A DNA stretch of 64,000 bases. Origin: Sediminibacterium sp. UBA657. Its GTDB lineage: Bacteria; Bacteroidota; Bacteroidia; Chitinophagales; Chitinophagaceae. Below, piece after piece: positions 52,598 through 61,553 of this stretch (positions are counted from its first letter, which is position 1; each line of letters begins with the position of its first letter). A program made the translations under genes and the position numbers. The notes under the pieces are model-generated. The model was not told where the DNA came from. It saw only the letters and a program-made list of their open reading frames with translations, and searched no databases. The stretch spans positions 11,294 through 75,293 of the forward strand of contig DBOB01000029.1 of assembly GCA_002299885.1 (NCBI GenBank), in the 5' to 3' direction.

Positions 52598-53584
52598 TTA
52601 ACTAGCTAAGATTTTTACAATCTTTAGCCACTCTTCTGAAATTTTTTGCTTTGCTTTTACTGCGTTGTCTAATGGGGTGTATTTCATTTTATTGTCTTCA
52701 ATACCCACCATGACATTGTGTTTGCCATTCAACAAACATTCAACAGCATGGTAGCCCATTCTGCTTGCGATCAAACGATCTAAACAAGTTGGTGCGCCAC
52801 CTCTTTGTATATGTCCTAAAATACATACACGGATATCTGCATTAGGAAGTTTTGATTTTAAATAGTCACCCACTTGATTTCCGCCTCCAAATTCATCTCC
52901 TTCAGCAACAACAATCAAGTTCACTAATTTTCTGCGCTTTTCTTTTTCGGTTAAATTAGCAACCAATGCTTCCATATCTGTTTTTGATTCCGGAATCAAA
53001 ATGTTTTCTGCACCAGTCGCAATACCACTATGTAAAGCAATATACCCGGCGTCACGTCCCATCACTTCAACCACAAATAAACGATCATGTGCATCTGCCG
53101 TATCTCTAATTTTATCAATTGCTTCTACAGCTGTGTTGACAGCCGTGTCAAAACCAATGGTGAAATCACTACCTGCAATATCTTTATCAATGGTGCCTGG
53201 TAACCCTATACACGGAATATCAAATTCGTTACTAAATTTTTGTGCTCCTTTAAAACTTCCGTCTCCTCCAATAACGACGATGCCGTCAATGCCTCTTTTT
53301 TTAAGATTTTCGTAAGCAATCTTTCGTCCTTCTGGTTCAAAGAAATCTTTACTTCTAGCTGTTTTTAAAATTGTCCCACCTCTTTGAATAATATTGGCAA
53401 CAGACTTTGAATTCATTTGAAAAATATCATCTTCAATCATTCCATTGTATCCTCTAGTTACTCCAAATACGTCTAAACCATGGTATAATCCTGTTCTAAC
53501 GACAGCTCTAATAGCGGCATTCATTCCTGGGGCATCACCACCAGAGGTTAAAACAGCAATTTTATGTACTTTTTTAGTAGACAT
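52598..53584 (-). CDS. pfkA: ATP-dependent 6-phosphofructokinase
   Basis: PfkA phosphorylates fructose-6-phosphate, a committed step of glycolysis. The 328-residue protein contains TSGGDAPGMNAAIR, VIGGDGSFKGA, PGTIDKDIAGSDFTIGFDTA and VVEVMGRDAGYIALHSG. Gly in GGDGS and PGTID mark the ATP-type rather than the pyrophosphate-type enzyme. Length is that of the bacterial short form. It heads the pfkA-pyk unit. Confidence 0.96.
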   Translation of the reverse strand: MSTKKVHKIAVLTSGGDAPGMNAAIRAVVRTGLYHGLDVFGVTRGYNGMIEDDIFQMNSKSVANIIQRGGTILKTARSKDFFEPEGRKIAYENLKKRGIDGIVVIGGDGSFKGAQKFSNEFDIPCIGLPGTIDKDIAGSDFTIGFDTAVNTAVEAIDKIRDTADAHDRLFVVEVMGRDAGYIALHSGIATGAENILIPESKTDMEALVANLTEKEKRRKLVNLIVVAEGDEFGGGNQVGDYLKSKLPNADIRVCILGHIQRGGAPTCLDRLIASRMGYHAVECLLNGKHNVMVGIEDNKMKYTPLDNAVKAKQKISEEWLKIVKILAS

Positions 53585-53626
53585 GTTGATTCAATTTGTC
53601 ATTTAATGGATTGATTTACAACTATA

Positions 53627-53638
53627 AACCAATTGGTT
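53627..53638. promoter_or_regulatory. 12-bp palindrome upstream of pfkA
   Basis: AACCAATTGGTT is a perfect palindrome 43 nt upstream of the pfkA ATG, just downstream of the probable start of transcription. It may be an operator; no regulator is identified. Confidence 0.3.
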
Positions 53639-53656
53639 ACCAAAAGAACGGAGCCC

Positions 53657-53691
53657 CAAAATTAAACAATTGAAAGCAATTTTCCATTCAA
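53657..53691 (-). promoter_or_regulatory. Candidate promoter of pfkA (TTG-N24-TAATTTTG, minus strand)
   Basis: Minus-strand TAATTTTG (plus 53657-53664) fits TAnnTTTG. A TTG (plus 53689-53691) stands 24 nt upstream, slightly beyond the usual range. It would give a leader of about 70 nt. Confidence 0.42.
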
Positions 53692-53788
53692 TTTATGAAC
53701 AGTTTTGTTAGGTTAACATCATTTAATATTAAAGGGTAAAACCTTCTAAAGTGTATACAATCAAAGCATTATAGGGCCTAGTTCAATA

Positions 53789-54688
53789 TTAGGCGGGGCT
53801 AAAATAGATTTCAGCCATCATACATCTTGTACTACCACCTCCTAAAGCTTCAATAGTAGGGATAGAAATGGGGAGGATGGGGTTGTATTTTTCTAAGTTT
53901 TTTACCTGAGCAGGCTCCAAGGAACGGTGGGCTTGTTCCGACATGATTAAATGTGGTTTTTCATGCATATCGAATACTTGCAACATATTACCAGCAAAAT
54001 GATTCAGTTGATCCTGGCTAATCGTAATGACTTCTTTGTTGGTTTGTAAAAAACATTCAAGCAAAATTTGCTTTTCTAGTTCATTAGGAATGCTCTCTAA
54101 ACAAATCACTACAAATTGATTGCCTACACACATCATGACATTGGTATGATAAATGGGTTGTGTTTTATCATCCACTGCTTTGAAAGTAATTGGCTTGAAT
54201 TGCATTTTATGGCACCAACTGGTAAAAGCTACTTTATCTAATCTCTCCGATAAACAACCGTAGGCTATTTTGTTATGATGGTCTAAAACCATACTGCCTG
54301 TACCTTCTAAATAAGTTCCTTCTTTTTCTAATTCAGTTAAATCTAGTACATCTTGAATTTTATAATTCGAATGTAAAAAATTGATTACCGTTGATTTTCT
54401 TTCAGCCCTTCTATTTTCTGCAAACATGGGGTATAAACAAAGTGTTCCATTAGGATGTGTAGACACCCAATTATTAGGGAAAATAGCATCTGGGGTAGAA
54501 GGGTCTTTTGTATCTTGAACTACATTTACTTTTATTTGATGGGCACGTAATTGCTCCACCATCGTATCAAATTCAGCAAGGGCTAATTCATTGGCATTTT
54601 CAATATCTATATCAGATTGAAAAAAATTATTTGCTGCAGTTTGTTGATTAAAATAAAATTGGTAAGGTCGAACCATTAATAATTCCAT
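53789..54688 (-). CDS. CtlX-like arginine/citrulline-type hydrolase (amidinotransferase superfamily)
   Basis: The 299-residue protein belongs to the guanidino-group modifying superfamily. TPDAIFPNNWVSTHPNG gives the acidic residue Asp68, YLEGTGSMVLD the conserved Glu129, IYHTNVMMCVG the catalytic His181, and ALGGGSTRCMMAEI the nucleophilic Cys289. The pattern resembles citrulline-utilisation hydrolase CtlX or related arginine hydrolases, not ArcA. I use the ATG at 54688; a TTG two codons upstream is weaker. The gene lies 204 nt from pfkA and 32 nt after the ABC-F gene on the same strand. Substrate is inferred. Confidence 0.82.
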   Translation of the reverse strand: MELLMVRPYQFYFNQQTAANNFFQSDIDIENANELALAEFDTMVEQLRAHQIKVNVVQDTKDPSTPDAIFPNNWVSTHPNGTLCLYPMFAENRRAERKSTVINFLHSNYKIQDVLDLTELEKEGTYLEGTGSMVLDHHNKIAYGCLSERLDKVAFTSWCHKMQFKPITFKAVDDKTQPIYHTNVMMCVGNQFVVICLESIPNELEKQILLECFLQTNKEVITISQDQLNHFAGNMLQVFDMHEKPHLIMSEQAHRSLEPAQVKNLEKYNPILPISIPTIEALGGGSTRCMMAEIYFSPA

Positions 54689-54720
54689 ATCCAATTTTTA
54701 TAAAATAAATTTAATCTTTT

Positions 54721-56670
54721 TTATTTGCTTTCCAATTGCAATAAATCGTTAAATGCAACCTCATATTCCTTGTTAATAGACTTAATTAATGCATTTTTAT
54801 CCTGATAGCTTTTTTCTACAATATGGAATTTGGCAGGATCTGCATAAATAGCAGGGTTGGCCATTTCTAATTCAATGGCTGCTTTTTCTGTATTTAAGGT
54901 CTCTAAATTTTGCTCAATTTGTGCAATTTGTTTCTGTAATTTTTGCACTAATTTTTGATGTTCCTTGTCTATTGGGCCTGCTTTGACTTCGGCAGCTACT
55001 GGTTCAACTTTTTTTTCGACCTGTTTTGGCGCTTGCTTTGGAGCTTCAGGATTGGCAGCCTTTTGTTTTGCCATTCTTTCTTTCCATTCAACCCATTCAG
55101 TATAATCTCCTTTGAACTCAATAATTTGTTCATCCTCTATTTCCCAAATCTTATTCGCTGTTTTTGAGATAAAATAACGATCGTGACTTACCAAGATAAT
55201 GGAGCCATCGTATTTTGTTAGTGCTTCTGCCAACAACTCCACAGTGGCCATGTCTAAGTGGTTGGTAGGCTCATCCAGCATTAAAAAGTTTGCTTTACTA
55301 ATAATGGTTTTAGTCAACGCAACCCTTGCTTTTTCTCCTCCGCTTAATACCTTGATTTTTTTATCAATTTCATCTCCACCAAACAAGAAACAACCCAACA
55401 ATGCACGAAGTTCTAGATCTGTTTTCTTAGTACCACATTCTTGCACTTCTTGTAAGATGGTATTATTCAAGTTTAAAGATTCTAATTGATGCTGCGCATA
55501 AAAACTTTCATCTACGTTATGGCCCCAAACTCTTTCTCCTTCATAGCTTTCCATGCCCGCTACAATCCTTAATAGGGTAGACTTTCCTTTACCATTGGCA
55601 CCAATTAAGGCAATTTTATCACCTCTTTCTATCTCTGCAAATGCATTATTTAAAATGGTTTGAGCAGGGTAGGCTTTACTAACACTTTTTAAGTCAACTA
55701 AGACTTTTCCTGGAGTTTTATCAACTGCAAAATTGATCCTGATATTGGGTCTTTCAATTTGTACATCCTCAATCACATCTAAACGATCTAATCTTTTTTG
55801 AATAGACTGTGCTTGTGCAGCCTTAGATGCTTTGGCTTTAAAGCGTTCAATAAAACGTTCTTGTTGTCTAATATAGTCTTGTTGATTTTCAAATGCCCTT
55901 TGTTGAATCTCTACACGTTGCACTTTTTCTACTTCATAATAGGCATAGTCTCCGGTGTAAAAATTTAATTGTTGTTGGTATACTTCAACAATTTTATTCA
56001 CCATTTTATTTAGGAAGTACTTATCGTGACTCACAATTACCACGCTACCTTTATAATGCAATAAATATTTCTCTAACCATTCAATACTAGGTAAGTCTAA
56101 GTGGTTGGTAGGCTCGTCTAGTAAGAGTACATCAGGTGCTTGTAAAATCATTTTAGCCAATAACACACGCATTCTCCAACCTCCACTAAATTCTTTGTAG
56201 GGACGTGTTAAATCTCTATTGGTAAAACCTAAACCATGCAATACTTCTTCGGCTTTATGTTCAATATTATAACCATCCAATACGTCCAATTCATGTAAAG
56301 CATCCGTGTACTTGATCAAAATATCATTGTCTTCAGGATTGGCTTCCAAAGCGATGCCTAGTGCCTCAATTTCTTTCTCTAATGCACGTACTCTTTCAAA
56401 AGCACCTAAAGCGACTTCTGTGATGGTTTCACTTGTATCAAAACTCAATAAATCCTGATGTAAATAACCAATAGTTGTGTCACGGCCTTTTTCAACGGTA
56501 CCTTTTGAAGGGGTGTATTGTCCAACCAATAGCTTTAATAGGGTTGATTTTCCTGTTCCATTGTAACCAATTAATCCAATTCTTTCACCCGGCTGGATAT
56601 GCCATGTGGCATCCGTTACGATCGCTCTAGCCCCAAACTCAAAAGTTACATTTTGTAATCCTATTAACAT
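54721..56670 (-). CDS. ABC-F family ATP-binding protein (Uup/YdiF-like)
   Basis: ABC-F proteins act on the ribosome, not in membranes. The 649 residues hold two nucleotide-binding domains in tandem: Walker A GYNGTGKST (about 36-44) and GANGKGKST. Signature FSGGWRMRV and LSGGEKARV precede Walker B VLLLDEPTNHLD and FLMLDEPTNHLD. A linker (about 240-300) separates them, and a Lys/Glu-rich C-terminal coiled coil (about 560-649) follows an Ala/Pro/Lys hinge. This tail resembles Uup-type. No membrane segment is present. It is upstream of the CtlX-like gene. Confidence 0.92.
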   Translation of the reverse strand: MLIGLQNVTFEFGARAIVTDATWHIQPGERIGLIGYNGTGKSTLLKLLVGQYTPSKGTVEKGRDTTIGYLHQDLLSFDTSETITEVALGAFERVRALEKEIEALGIALEANPEDNDILIKYTDALHELDVLDGYNIEHKAEEVLHGLGFTNRDLTRPYKEFSGGWRMRVLLAKMILQAPDVLLLDEPTNHLDLPSIEWLEKYLLHYKGSVVIVSHDKYFLNKMVNKIVEVYQQQLNFYTGDYAYYEVEKVQRVEIQQRAFENQQDYIRQQERFIERFKAKASKAAQAQSIQKRLDRLDVIEDVQIERPNIRINFAVDKTPGKVLVDLKSVSKAYPAQTILNNAFAEIERGDKIALIGANGKGKSTLLRIVAGMESYEGERVWGHNVDESFYAQHQLESLNLNNTILQEVQECGTKKTDLELRALLGCFLFGGDEIDKKIKVLSGGEKARVALTKTIISKANFLMLDEPTNHLDMATVELLAEALTKYDGSIILVSHDRYFISKTANKIWEIEDEQIIEFKGDYTEWVEWKERMAKQKAANPEAPKQAPKQVEKKVEPVAAEVKAGPIDKEHQKLVQKLQKQIAQIEQNLETLNTEKAAIELEMANPAIYADPAKFHIVEKSYQDKNALIKSINKEYEVAFNDLLQLESK

Positions 56671-56722
56671 ATTGTTTCAATTCTGTGCGCAAAGTTACAG
56701 AGATGTGGTGGCTATTTATGCA

Positions 56723-56730
56723 TATTTTTG
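56723..56730 (+). promoter_or_regulatory. Candidate -7 element for a hypothetical lipoprotein gene
   Basis: TATTTTTG fits TAnnTTTG 12 nt before the ATG at 56743. No TTG is seen at the expected upstream distance. Confidence 0.33.
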
Positions 56731-56742
56731 AAAAAAATCTGT

Positions 56743-57294
56743 ATGTCTAAATTGTTAATACCGCTTTTATTGTGTTTCATAATGGCTTGTGGAAACAAGG
56801 AAAATGAATCAATGAACAATGTTATGACCAAATTTAGTGGGGAAAGACATGACCCTAATTTAGATCAAAAGATACAACCATTATTGAACCAATATTTTGC
56901 TGTCATGGCGCATTTGCAAGAAAAGGACAGTGCAGATCTGCTTTTATATGGCTCTAATATGATCTTGCTTTCTGATAGCTTGATTCAACAAAATTTATCC
57001 CTTGATACTGCAACCAATAATGTGGCTGTTCAAGGTTTGATCAATATCCAATACGAAATGACTGCAATATTAATGGAATCCAACCCAGCCGAACGTATTA
57101 AGGGTGCGCAAATGTTGAGCTTACAATGGATAGATTTTTTGGCTGCAATTGGCTATCAAAAGCAAACCATCTATATCTTCTCTGATAATGAGGAAAGCCA
57201 TTGGATGGGATTAAAAAATAAAGCGAGTAATCCTTTTATTAGCAGCGGGGATCTAATTTTTACACCAGTGCAAGTTTTACAGGAATTGAAATAG
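56743..57294 (+). CDS. Hypothetical lipoprotein, DUF3347-like
   Basis: The 183-residue protein begins MSKLLIPLLLCFIMACGNK, a lipoprotein signal with lipobox IMAC (Cys16). The mature part is helical. The pattern LLNQYFAVMAHLQEKDSADLLLYG resembles the DUF3347 domain in Bacteroidota exported proteins (helices carrying an Asp-rich turn). I do not know the role. The ATG at 56743 is chosen over a TTG at 56728. It converges with the next hypothetical on the minus strand, 5 nt apart. Confidence 0.66.
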   Translation: MSKLLIPLLLCFIMACGNKENESMNNVMTKFSGERHDPNLDQKIQPLLNQYFAVMAHLQEKDSADLLLYGSNMILLSDSLIQQNLSLDTATNNVAVQGLINIQYEMTAILMESNPAERIKGAQMLSLQWIDFLAAIGYQKQTIYIFSDNEESHWMGLKNKASNPFISSGDLIFTPVQVLQELK

Positions 57295-57299
57295 GTCAA

Positions 57300-58427
57300 C
57301 TAATCCTGCAAGGGTGGAGGCTCATACACAATCAATATTTTAGCATTGATTTTATTGGTAGAGGTAATGAAATATTCCTGTCTATTCTTACCGTCTTTTA
57401 ATAAAAGCAGGGCAGTATTTGGAGGTACAGTTCCCATATTATGTGCAACAATAATGACTTCATGTTCTCTTGAATTTTCAGTAAAATTAAATTCAAGGTG
57501 GATTGCTTTATAGCTTAATCTTTTCTTGTTAACCAATAATTTTTTATTGTCAAATACAATGATTGTATCGTTGTCAATGGTACCATTGTCAAATAAATCG
57601 ATACTAACCATTTTACTATTTGTAATGATTTTTTTTACCAATTTATTTTCTCTACCCACTAAAACCCAAGGCAGATTAATAGGTTGATTCCGGATTGAAT
57701 TTTGAGTAGTAGTTGATGTTGGGGTAGCTTCATTTTCAACAACCACTTCGTCGGTATCTGTCTCTATGGTTGAATTTACAGTGGCTTGTATATTTTTCTT
57801 TTCAACAGAAGGCGGTATTTTATTGGCCGAAATAGATGCATTCAATATTGTATTTGGCGCATCTATTTTTGTACTTTTTGAAGGCGCAGTTTTATTATTT
57901 GTAATTGTTTTTTGAGCAATGATTGCCTTCTTTTTTTGGGTATCTATATTTTTTGAATCAACCTTAGGATTATTTACAGTTAGTAAGCTAGATACTTTTT
58001 CTAAAAACACTTTACCACTTCCACAATTCCTTTGACCACCAACAACAGTAGACATATAACTGCCTTCTAAAATTTCATGGCCATTTATGTTTTTATAGGT
58101 CAAAAAATTAGACATTAAACATGCTTCAAGTTCATTCGCAATTTTAATTTGTTCAAAACTTGTTTCTTCAATTTGAACTAATTGGGTGCGAGTACTATGG
58201 GTGCCTTTAGCAAAGGCACTTGCATAAAATTGGTCTGCTCTTTTGGTAATTGTTTGTGCTGTAATTTGATGATTTGCATTTTCTTTAATGATCAGCTCGT
58301 AGGTGAAATTATTGATCACGGCATCCCCATTGGCAATAAAACTTCCTTGCCATCTTCCAGTTAAGTTTTGGGCACTTAAATGGACAGAAATGATGCACAA
58401 AAAGAGAAGTAGGGTTGACCTTGTCAT
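57300..58427 (-). CDS. Hypothetical exported protein
   Basis: I do not recognise this 375-residue protein. It has a signal peptide (MTRSTLLLFLCIISVHLSAQ) and an N-terminal beta-rich domain starting LTGRWQGSFIANGD, which resembles a small lipocalin-like barrel. A long low-complexity Lys/Thr/Asn/Ser/Ile linker (about 150-260) follows. The C-terminal beta-rich part ends with HNMGTVPPNTALLLLKDG and IVYEPPP. Three Cys lie in the N-terminal half. It is convergent with the DUF3347-like gene and divergent from thrS. Confidence 0.65.
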   Translation of the reverse strand: MTRSTLLLFLCIISVHLSAQNLTGRWQGSFIANGDAVINNFTYELIIKENANHQITAQTITKRADQFYASAFAKGTHSTRTQLVQIEETSFEQIKIANELEACLMSNFLTYKNINGHEILEGSYMSTVVGGQRNCGSGKVFLEKVSSLLTVNNPKVDSKNIDTQKKKAIIAQKTITNNKTAPSKSTKIDAPNTILNASISANKIPPSVEKKNIQATVNSTIETDTDEVVVENEATPTSTTTQNSIRNQPINLPWVLVGRENKLVKKIITNSKMVSIDLFDNGTIDNDTIIVFDNKKLLVNKKRLSYKAIHLEFNFTENSREHEVIIVAHNMGTVPPNTALLLLKDGKNRQEYFITSTNKINAKILIVYEPPPLQD

Positions 58428-58490
58428 AAATGAATTGGAACTTTAAATTTAAGTATTAATCTAAGTATAAACAAGCATCCTTTTTTTTGT

Positions 58491-58498
58491 TATCTTTG
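58491..58498 (+). promoter_or_regulatory. Candidate -7 element for thrS
   Basis: TATCTTTG fits TAnnTTTG exactly and lies 24 nt before the thrS ATG. No -33 TTG is present at standard spacing. Confidence 0.48.
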
Positions 58499-58522
58499 TA
58501 GCTATATATTTATTATACAAAC

Positions 58523-60463
58523 ATGGTTCAAATTCAATTTCCAGACGGGGCAGTTAGATCCTATGAAAAAGGTATCACTGCATTAGGTATCGCTAAATCA
58601 ATTAGTGAAGGCTTAGCAAAAAAAGTATTAGCAGCTTCTATCGATGGCGAGGTATGGGATGCAACGCGTCCAATTAACCAGGATGCTGCATTAAAATTAT
58701 TGACCTGGGACGATGCCGATGGCAAAAATACATTTTGGCATTCATCTGCCCATTTGCTTGCAGAAGCAGTAGAAATGCAGTTTCCAGGCGCTAAATTTTG
58801 GGTTGGACCAGCTTTAGAAAAAGGGTTTTATTATGATATCGATTTAGGTGGAAAAACAATTAAGGAAGAAGATGTTGTTGTATTGGAGCAAAAAATGAAT
58901 GAATTGGCAAAAAAAGCCAATGATTATATCCGTAAGGAAATGTCCAAGGCCGAAGCAGTTGCTTATTTCACAGAAAAGGGGGATGAATACAAATTAGATT
59001 TATTGTCTGGTTTGGAAGACGGCACTATTACTTTTTACACTCAAGGGGGCTTTACGGATTTATGTCGTGGGCCACATATTCCAAATACCAGTGTGATTAA
59101 GGCCATTAAAATCACCAATATTGCTGGTGCTTTTTGGAAAGGGGATGAAAAAAATAAAATGTTGACACGTGTTTATGGTGTGACTTTCCCGAATCAAAAG
59201 GAATTGGATGAGTACTTATTATTACTAGAAGAAGCAAAGAAAAGAGACCATAGAAAATTAGGAAAAGAATTAGGCATTTATACCATGGATGATGATGTTG
59301 GACCTGGTTTGCCTTTATGGATGCCAAATGGTACCATCATTATAGAAGAATTGGAACGCCTTGCAAAAGAGACCGAAGAAGCTGCTGGTTATAAGCGTGT
59401 GGTGACACCACATATTGCTAAAGAAAGCATGTATATCACAAGTGGTCACTTGCCTTATTATCAAGATAGTATGTTCCCTCCAATGGAATTGGATGGCACG
59501 AAATATTATTTAAAAGCAATGAACTGTCCGCATCACCATAAAATTTTTGATGCAGAACCTAAGAGCTATAAAGACATGCCACTAAGGCTTGCAGAGTATG
59601 GTACTTGTTATCGTTATGAGCAATCTGGTGAATTATTTGGATTGATGCGTGTACGTTGTTTGCATATGAATGATGCACATATCTATTGCACTAAAGAACA
59701 ATTTGCGCAAGAATTTAGAGCTGTGAATGATATGTACTTGAAGTACTTTAATATTTTTGGTATCGATAAATATGTGATGCGATTAAGTTTGCATGATCCA
59801 GCTAAATTGGGACAGAAATACATCAATGAACCTCAACTTTGGTTAGAGACGGAGCAAATGGTACGTGAAGTTTTGATTGAAACTGGAACGCCATTTGTGG
59901 AAGTACAGGATGAAGGTGCTTTCTACGGACCAAAAATTGATGTTCAAATTTGGAGTATCATTGGCCGTGAGTTTACATTAGCGACCAATCAAGTGGATTT
60001 TGCACAAGGAAAAAGATTTAAACTAAGCTTTACAAATAAAGACAACGAGCCAGAAACACCATTGATTATTCACCGTGCACCTTTAGGAACACATGAAAGA
60101 TTCATTGGTTTCCTATTAGAGCATTATGCGGGTAAATTCCCTGTATGGTTGGCACCTTTACAAGCTAAGATCCTGCCAATCAGCGATAAATTCATGCCAT
60201 ATGCACAAGAAGTGTTAGCAGAATTACGTAAAGCTGGGGTGCGAGCCGAGATTGACGACAGAAACGAAAAAATTGGTAAAAAAATACGTGATACGGAATT
60301 GATGAAAGTGCCTTACATGCTTGTTATTGGAGAAAAAGAGATGACCGAGGGGCAATTATCTATCAGAAGACAAGGCAAAGGAGATTTAGGTATGATGGAT
60401 AAATCCACCTTTATTTCACAGATCCATCAAGAAATTGTCGAAAGAAAGGCACCTGAAGCATAA
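58523..60463 (+). CDS. thrS: Threonyl-tRNA synthetase
   Basis: The class II synthetase charges tRNA-Thr. The 646 residues contain an N-terminal TGS domain (1-61), a second editing-type domain with HSSAHLLAEAV (HxxxH for Ser-tRNA editing) and the catalytic core. MNCPHHHKIF, LHMNDAH and THERFIGFLLEHY supply the Cys and His zinc ligands and substrate residues. The anticodon-binding domain follows (about 540-640). It heads the usual thrS-infC-rpmI-rplT group. Confidence 0.97.
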   Translation: MVQIQFPDGAVRSYEKGITALGIAKSISEGLAKKVLAASIDGEVWDATRPINQDAALKLLTWDDADGKNTFWHSSAHLLAEAVEMQFPGAKFWVGPALEKGFYYDIDLGGKTIKEEDVVVLEQKMNELAKKANDYIRKEMSKAEAVAYFTEKGDEYKLDLLSGLEDGTITFYTQGGFTDLCRGPHIPNTSVIKAIKITNIAGAFWKGDEKNKMLTRVYGVTFPNQKELDEYLLLLEEAKKRDHRKLGKELGIYTMDDDVGPGLPLWMPNGTIIIEELERLAKETEEAAGYKRVVTPHIAKESMYITSGHLPYYQDSMFPPMELDGTKYYLKAMNCPHHHKIFDAEPKSYKDMPLRLAEYGTCYRYEQSGELFGLMRVRCLHMNDAHIYCTKEQFAQEFRAVNDMYLKYFNIFGIDKYVMRLSLHDPAKLGQKYINEPQLWLETEQMVREVLIETGTPFVEVQDEGAFYGPKIDVQIWSIIGREFTLATNQVDFAQGKRFKLSFTNKDNEPETPLIIHRAPLGTHERFIGFLLEHYAGKFPVWLAPLQAKILPISDKFMPYAQEVLAELRKAGVRAEIDDRNEKIGKKIRDTELMKVPYMLVIGEKEMTEGQLSIRRQGKGDLGMMDKSTFISQIHQEIVERKAPEA

Positions 60464-60505
60464 CATTGACTATCTTTACAAACTTAAACAACGTTTTAAA
60501 AATTA

Positions 60506-61087
60506 ATGGCATTACCCAACAGAGGACCAAGATTTAACCCAAGGTTTCAAAGACAACAAGAACCAGAACATCGTATTAATGATCGAATTAGAGTACCAGA
60601 AATACGACTGGTTGGTGACAATATCACCGTAGGCGTTTACAACACACAAGATGCGCTGAAAATAGCTGCTGACCAGGGTTTAGACTTAGTAGAGATCTCT
60701 CCAACTGCCAATCCTCCAGTATGTAAAGTCATCGATTATAAAAAGTTTCTTTACGAAAAAAAGCGTAAAGAAAAAGAGATGAAAGCGAACTCAAAGCAAT
60801 CCGAGATTAAAGAAATTCGTTTCACGCCAGGTACAGATGATCATGACTTTGATTTCAAAGCAAAACACGCCGAGAAGTTTTTACAAGACGGAAATAAGGT
60901 GAAAGCCTATGTTCAATTCAAAGGAAGAGCTATCATGTTCCAAGACAGAGGTCAATTACTTTTATTGAAATTTGCAGAAAGACTTGCAGAATGTGGTACT
61001 TTAGAAAGTATGCCTAAGTTGGAAGGAAAAAGAATGTTTGCCATTTTCCAACCTAAAGCAGGGGGCAAAAAGAAGCCAACCGCTTAA
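60506..61087 (+). CDS. infC: Translation initiation factor IF-3
   Basis: IF-3 binds the 30S subunit and checks start codon-anticodon pairing. The 193-residue protein has a basic N-terminal extension (MALPNRGPRFNPRFQRQQEP), the N-domain with HRINDRIRVPEIRLVG, a Lys/Glu-rich linker helix and the C-domain containing FTPGTDDHDFDFKAKHAEKFL, divided by the conserved DHD. It starts with ATG rather than the AUU known from enterobacteria. It lies 42 nt after thrS and ends before a terminator, before rpmI. Confidence 0.96.
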   Translation: MALPNRGPRFNPRFQRQQEPEHRINDRIRVPEIRLVGDNITVGVYNTQDALKIAADQGLDLVEISPTANPPVCKVIDYKKFLYEKKRKEKEMKANSKQSEIKEIRFTPGTDDHDFDFKAKHAEKFLQDGNKVKAYVQFKGRAIMFQDRGQLLLLKFAERLAECGTLESMPKLEGKRMFAIFQPKAGGKKKPTA

Positions 61088-61100
61088 TATTTGGAATCGT

Positions 61101-61120
61101 AATCAGCTAAAATGCTGATT
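61101..61120 (+). promoter_or_regulatory. Hairpin after infC
   Basis: AATCAGC (61101-61107) pairs with GCTGATT (61114-61120). It precedes the main terminator and could slow polymerase or stabilise the 3' end. Confidence 0.4.
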
Positions 61121-61139
61121 TTCAATCAATATTTTATAA

Positions 61140-61169
61140 ATAGCCTTCAAATTGAAGGCTATTTTTTTT
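61140..61169 (+). terminator. Terminator after infC
   Basis: ATAGCCTTC and GAAGGCTAT form a 9-bp stem (61140-61162) followed by eight T. It separates infC from rpmI-rplT, which therefore appear to have their own promoter. Confidence 0.84.
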
Positions 61170-61197
61170 GCTATATTCTACACTTATCTTACCTTCG
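61168..61197 (+). promoter_or_regulatory. Candidate promoter of rpmI-rplT (TTG-N19-TACCTTCG)
   Basis: TTG at 61168-61170, at the end of the infC terminator, is 19 nt from TACCTTCG (61190-61197; 7 of 8 to consensus). It leaves a leader of about 75 nt before rpmI. Confidence 0.4.
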
Positions 61198-61199
61198 CC

Positions 61200-61277
61200 C
61201 TCCATTTCCCACAAGGCTCAACAAGTGTCTCGCCCGTGCAAGACCGCCAGTAGGGAGTAATCGATAAGATTATAATA
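61200..61277 (+). promoter_or_regulatory. Possible ribosomal-protein leader of rpmI-rplT
   Basis: About 78 nt without an ORF contain potential pairing (CTCC near 61200 with GGAG near 61255, and a GC-rich middle with CGCCC), in contrast to the AT-rich surroundings. L20 represses rpmI-rplT through leader RNA in other bacteria, so autoregulation is plausible. The fold has not been computed. Confidence 0.28.
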
Positions 61278-61478
61278 ATGCCAAAAGTAAAAACTAACTC
61301 AAGCGCAAAAAAGCGTTTTAAAGTTACTGGAACCGGTGAAATCACCTTCCAAAAAGCCTTCAAAAGACACATTCTAACCAAGAAATCTACAAAGCGTAAA
61401 AGAGCTATGAGAAAGAAAGGTTTAGTAGGATCAACTAACAAAGACTTCGTTCTTCGTTTATTAAGATTAAAAGGATAA
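61278..61478 (+). CDS. rpmI: 50S ribosomal protein L35
   Basis: The 66-residue basic protein belongs to the large subunit. MPKVKTNSSAKKRFKVTGTG at the start, KRHILTKKSTKRKR in the middle and LRLLRLKG at the end fit L35. It precedes rplT, the standard order. Confidence 0.97.
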   Translation: MPKVKTNSSAKKRFKVTGTGEITFQKAFKRHILTKKSTKRKRAMRKKGLVGSTNKDFVLRLLRLKG

Positions 61479-61553
61479 TAACTCCTTACAATTTCAACCA
61501 TTTAATTCACCGAGTCCGAGGCTTTAACTAGCCGATTCAAAAAAATATTAATT

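Noticed and set aside
60506..60508. Non-standard start codon of infC
   Set aside because: An ATG begins the frame with a typical N-terminal extension, so no AUU-type autoregulation start is seen.
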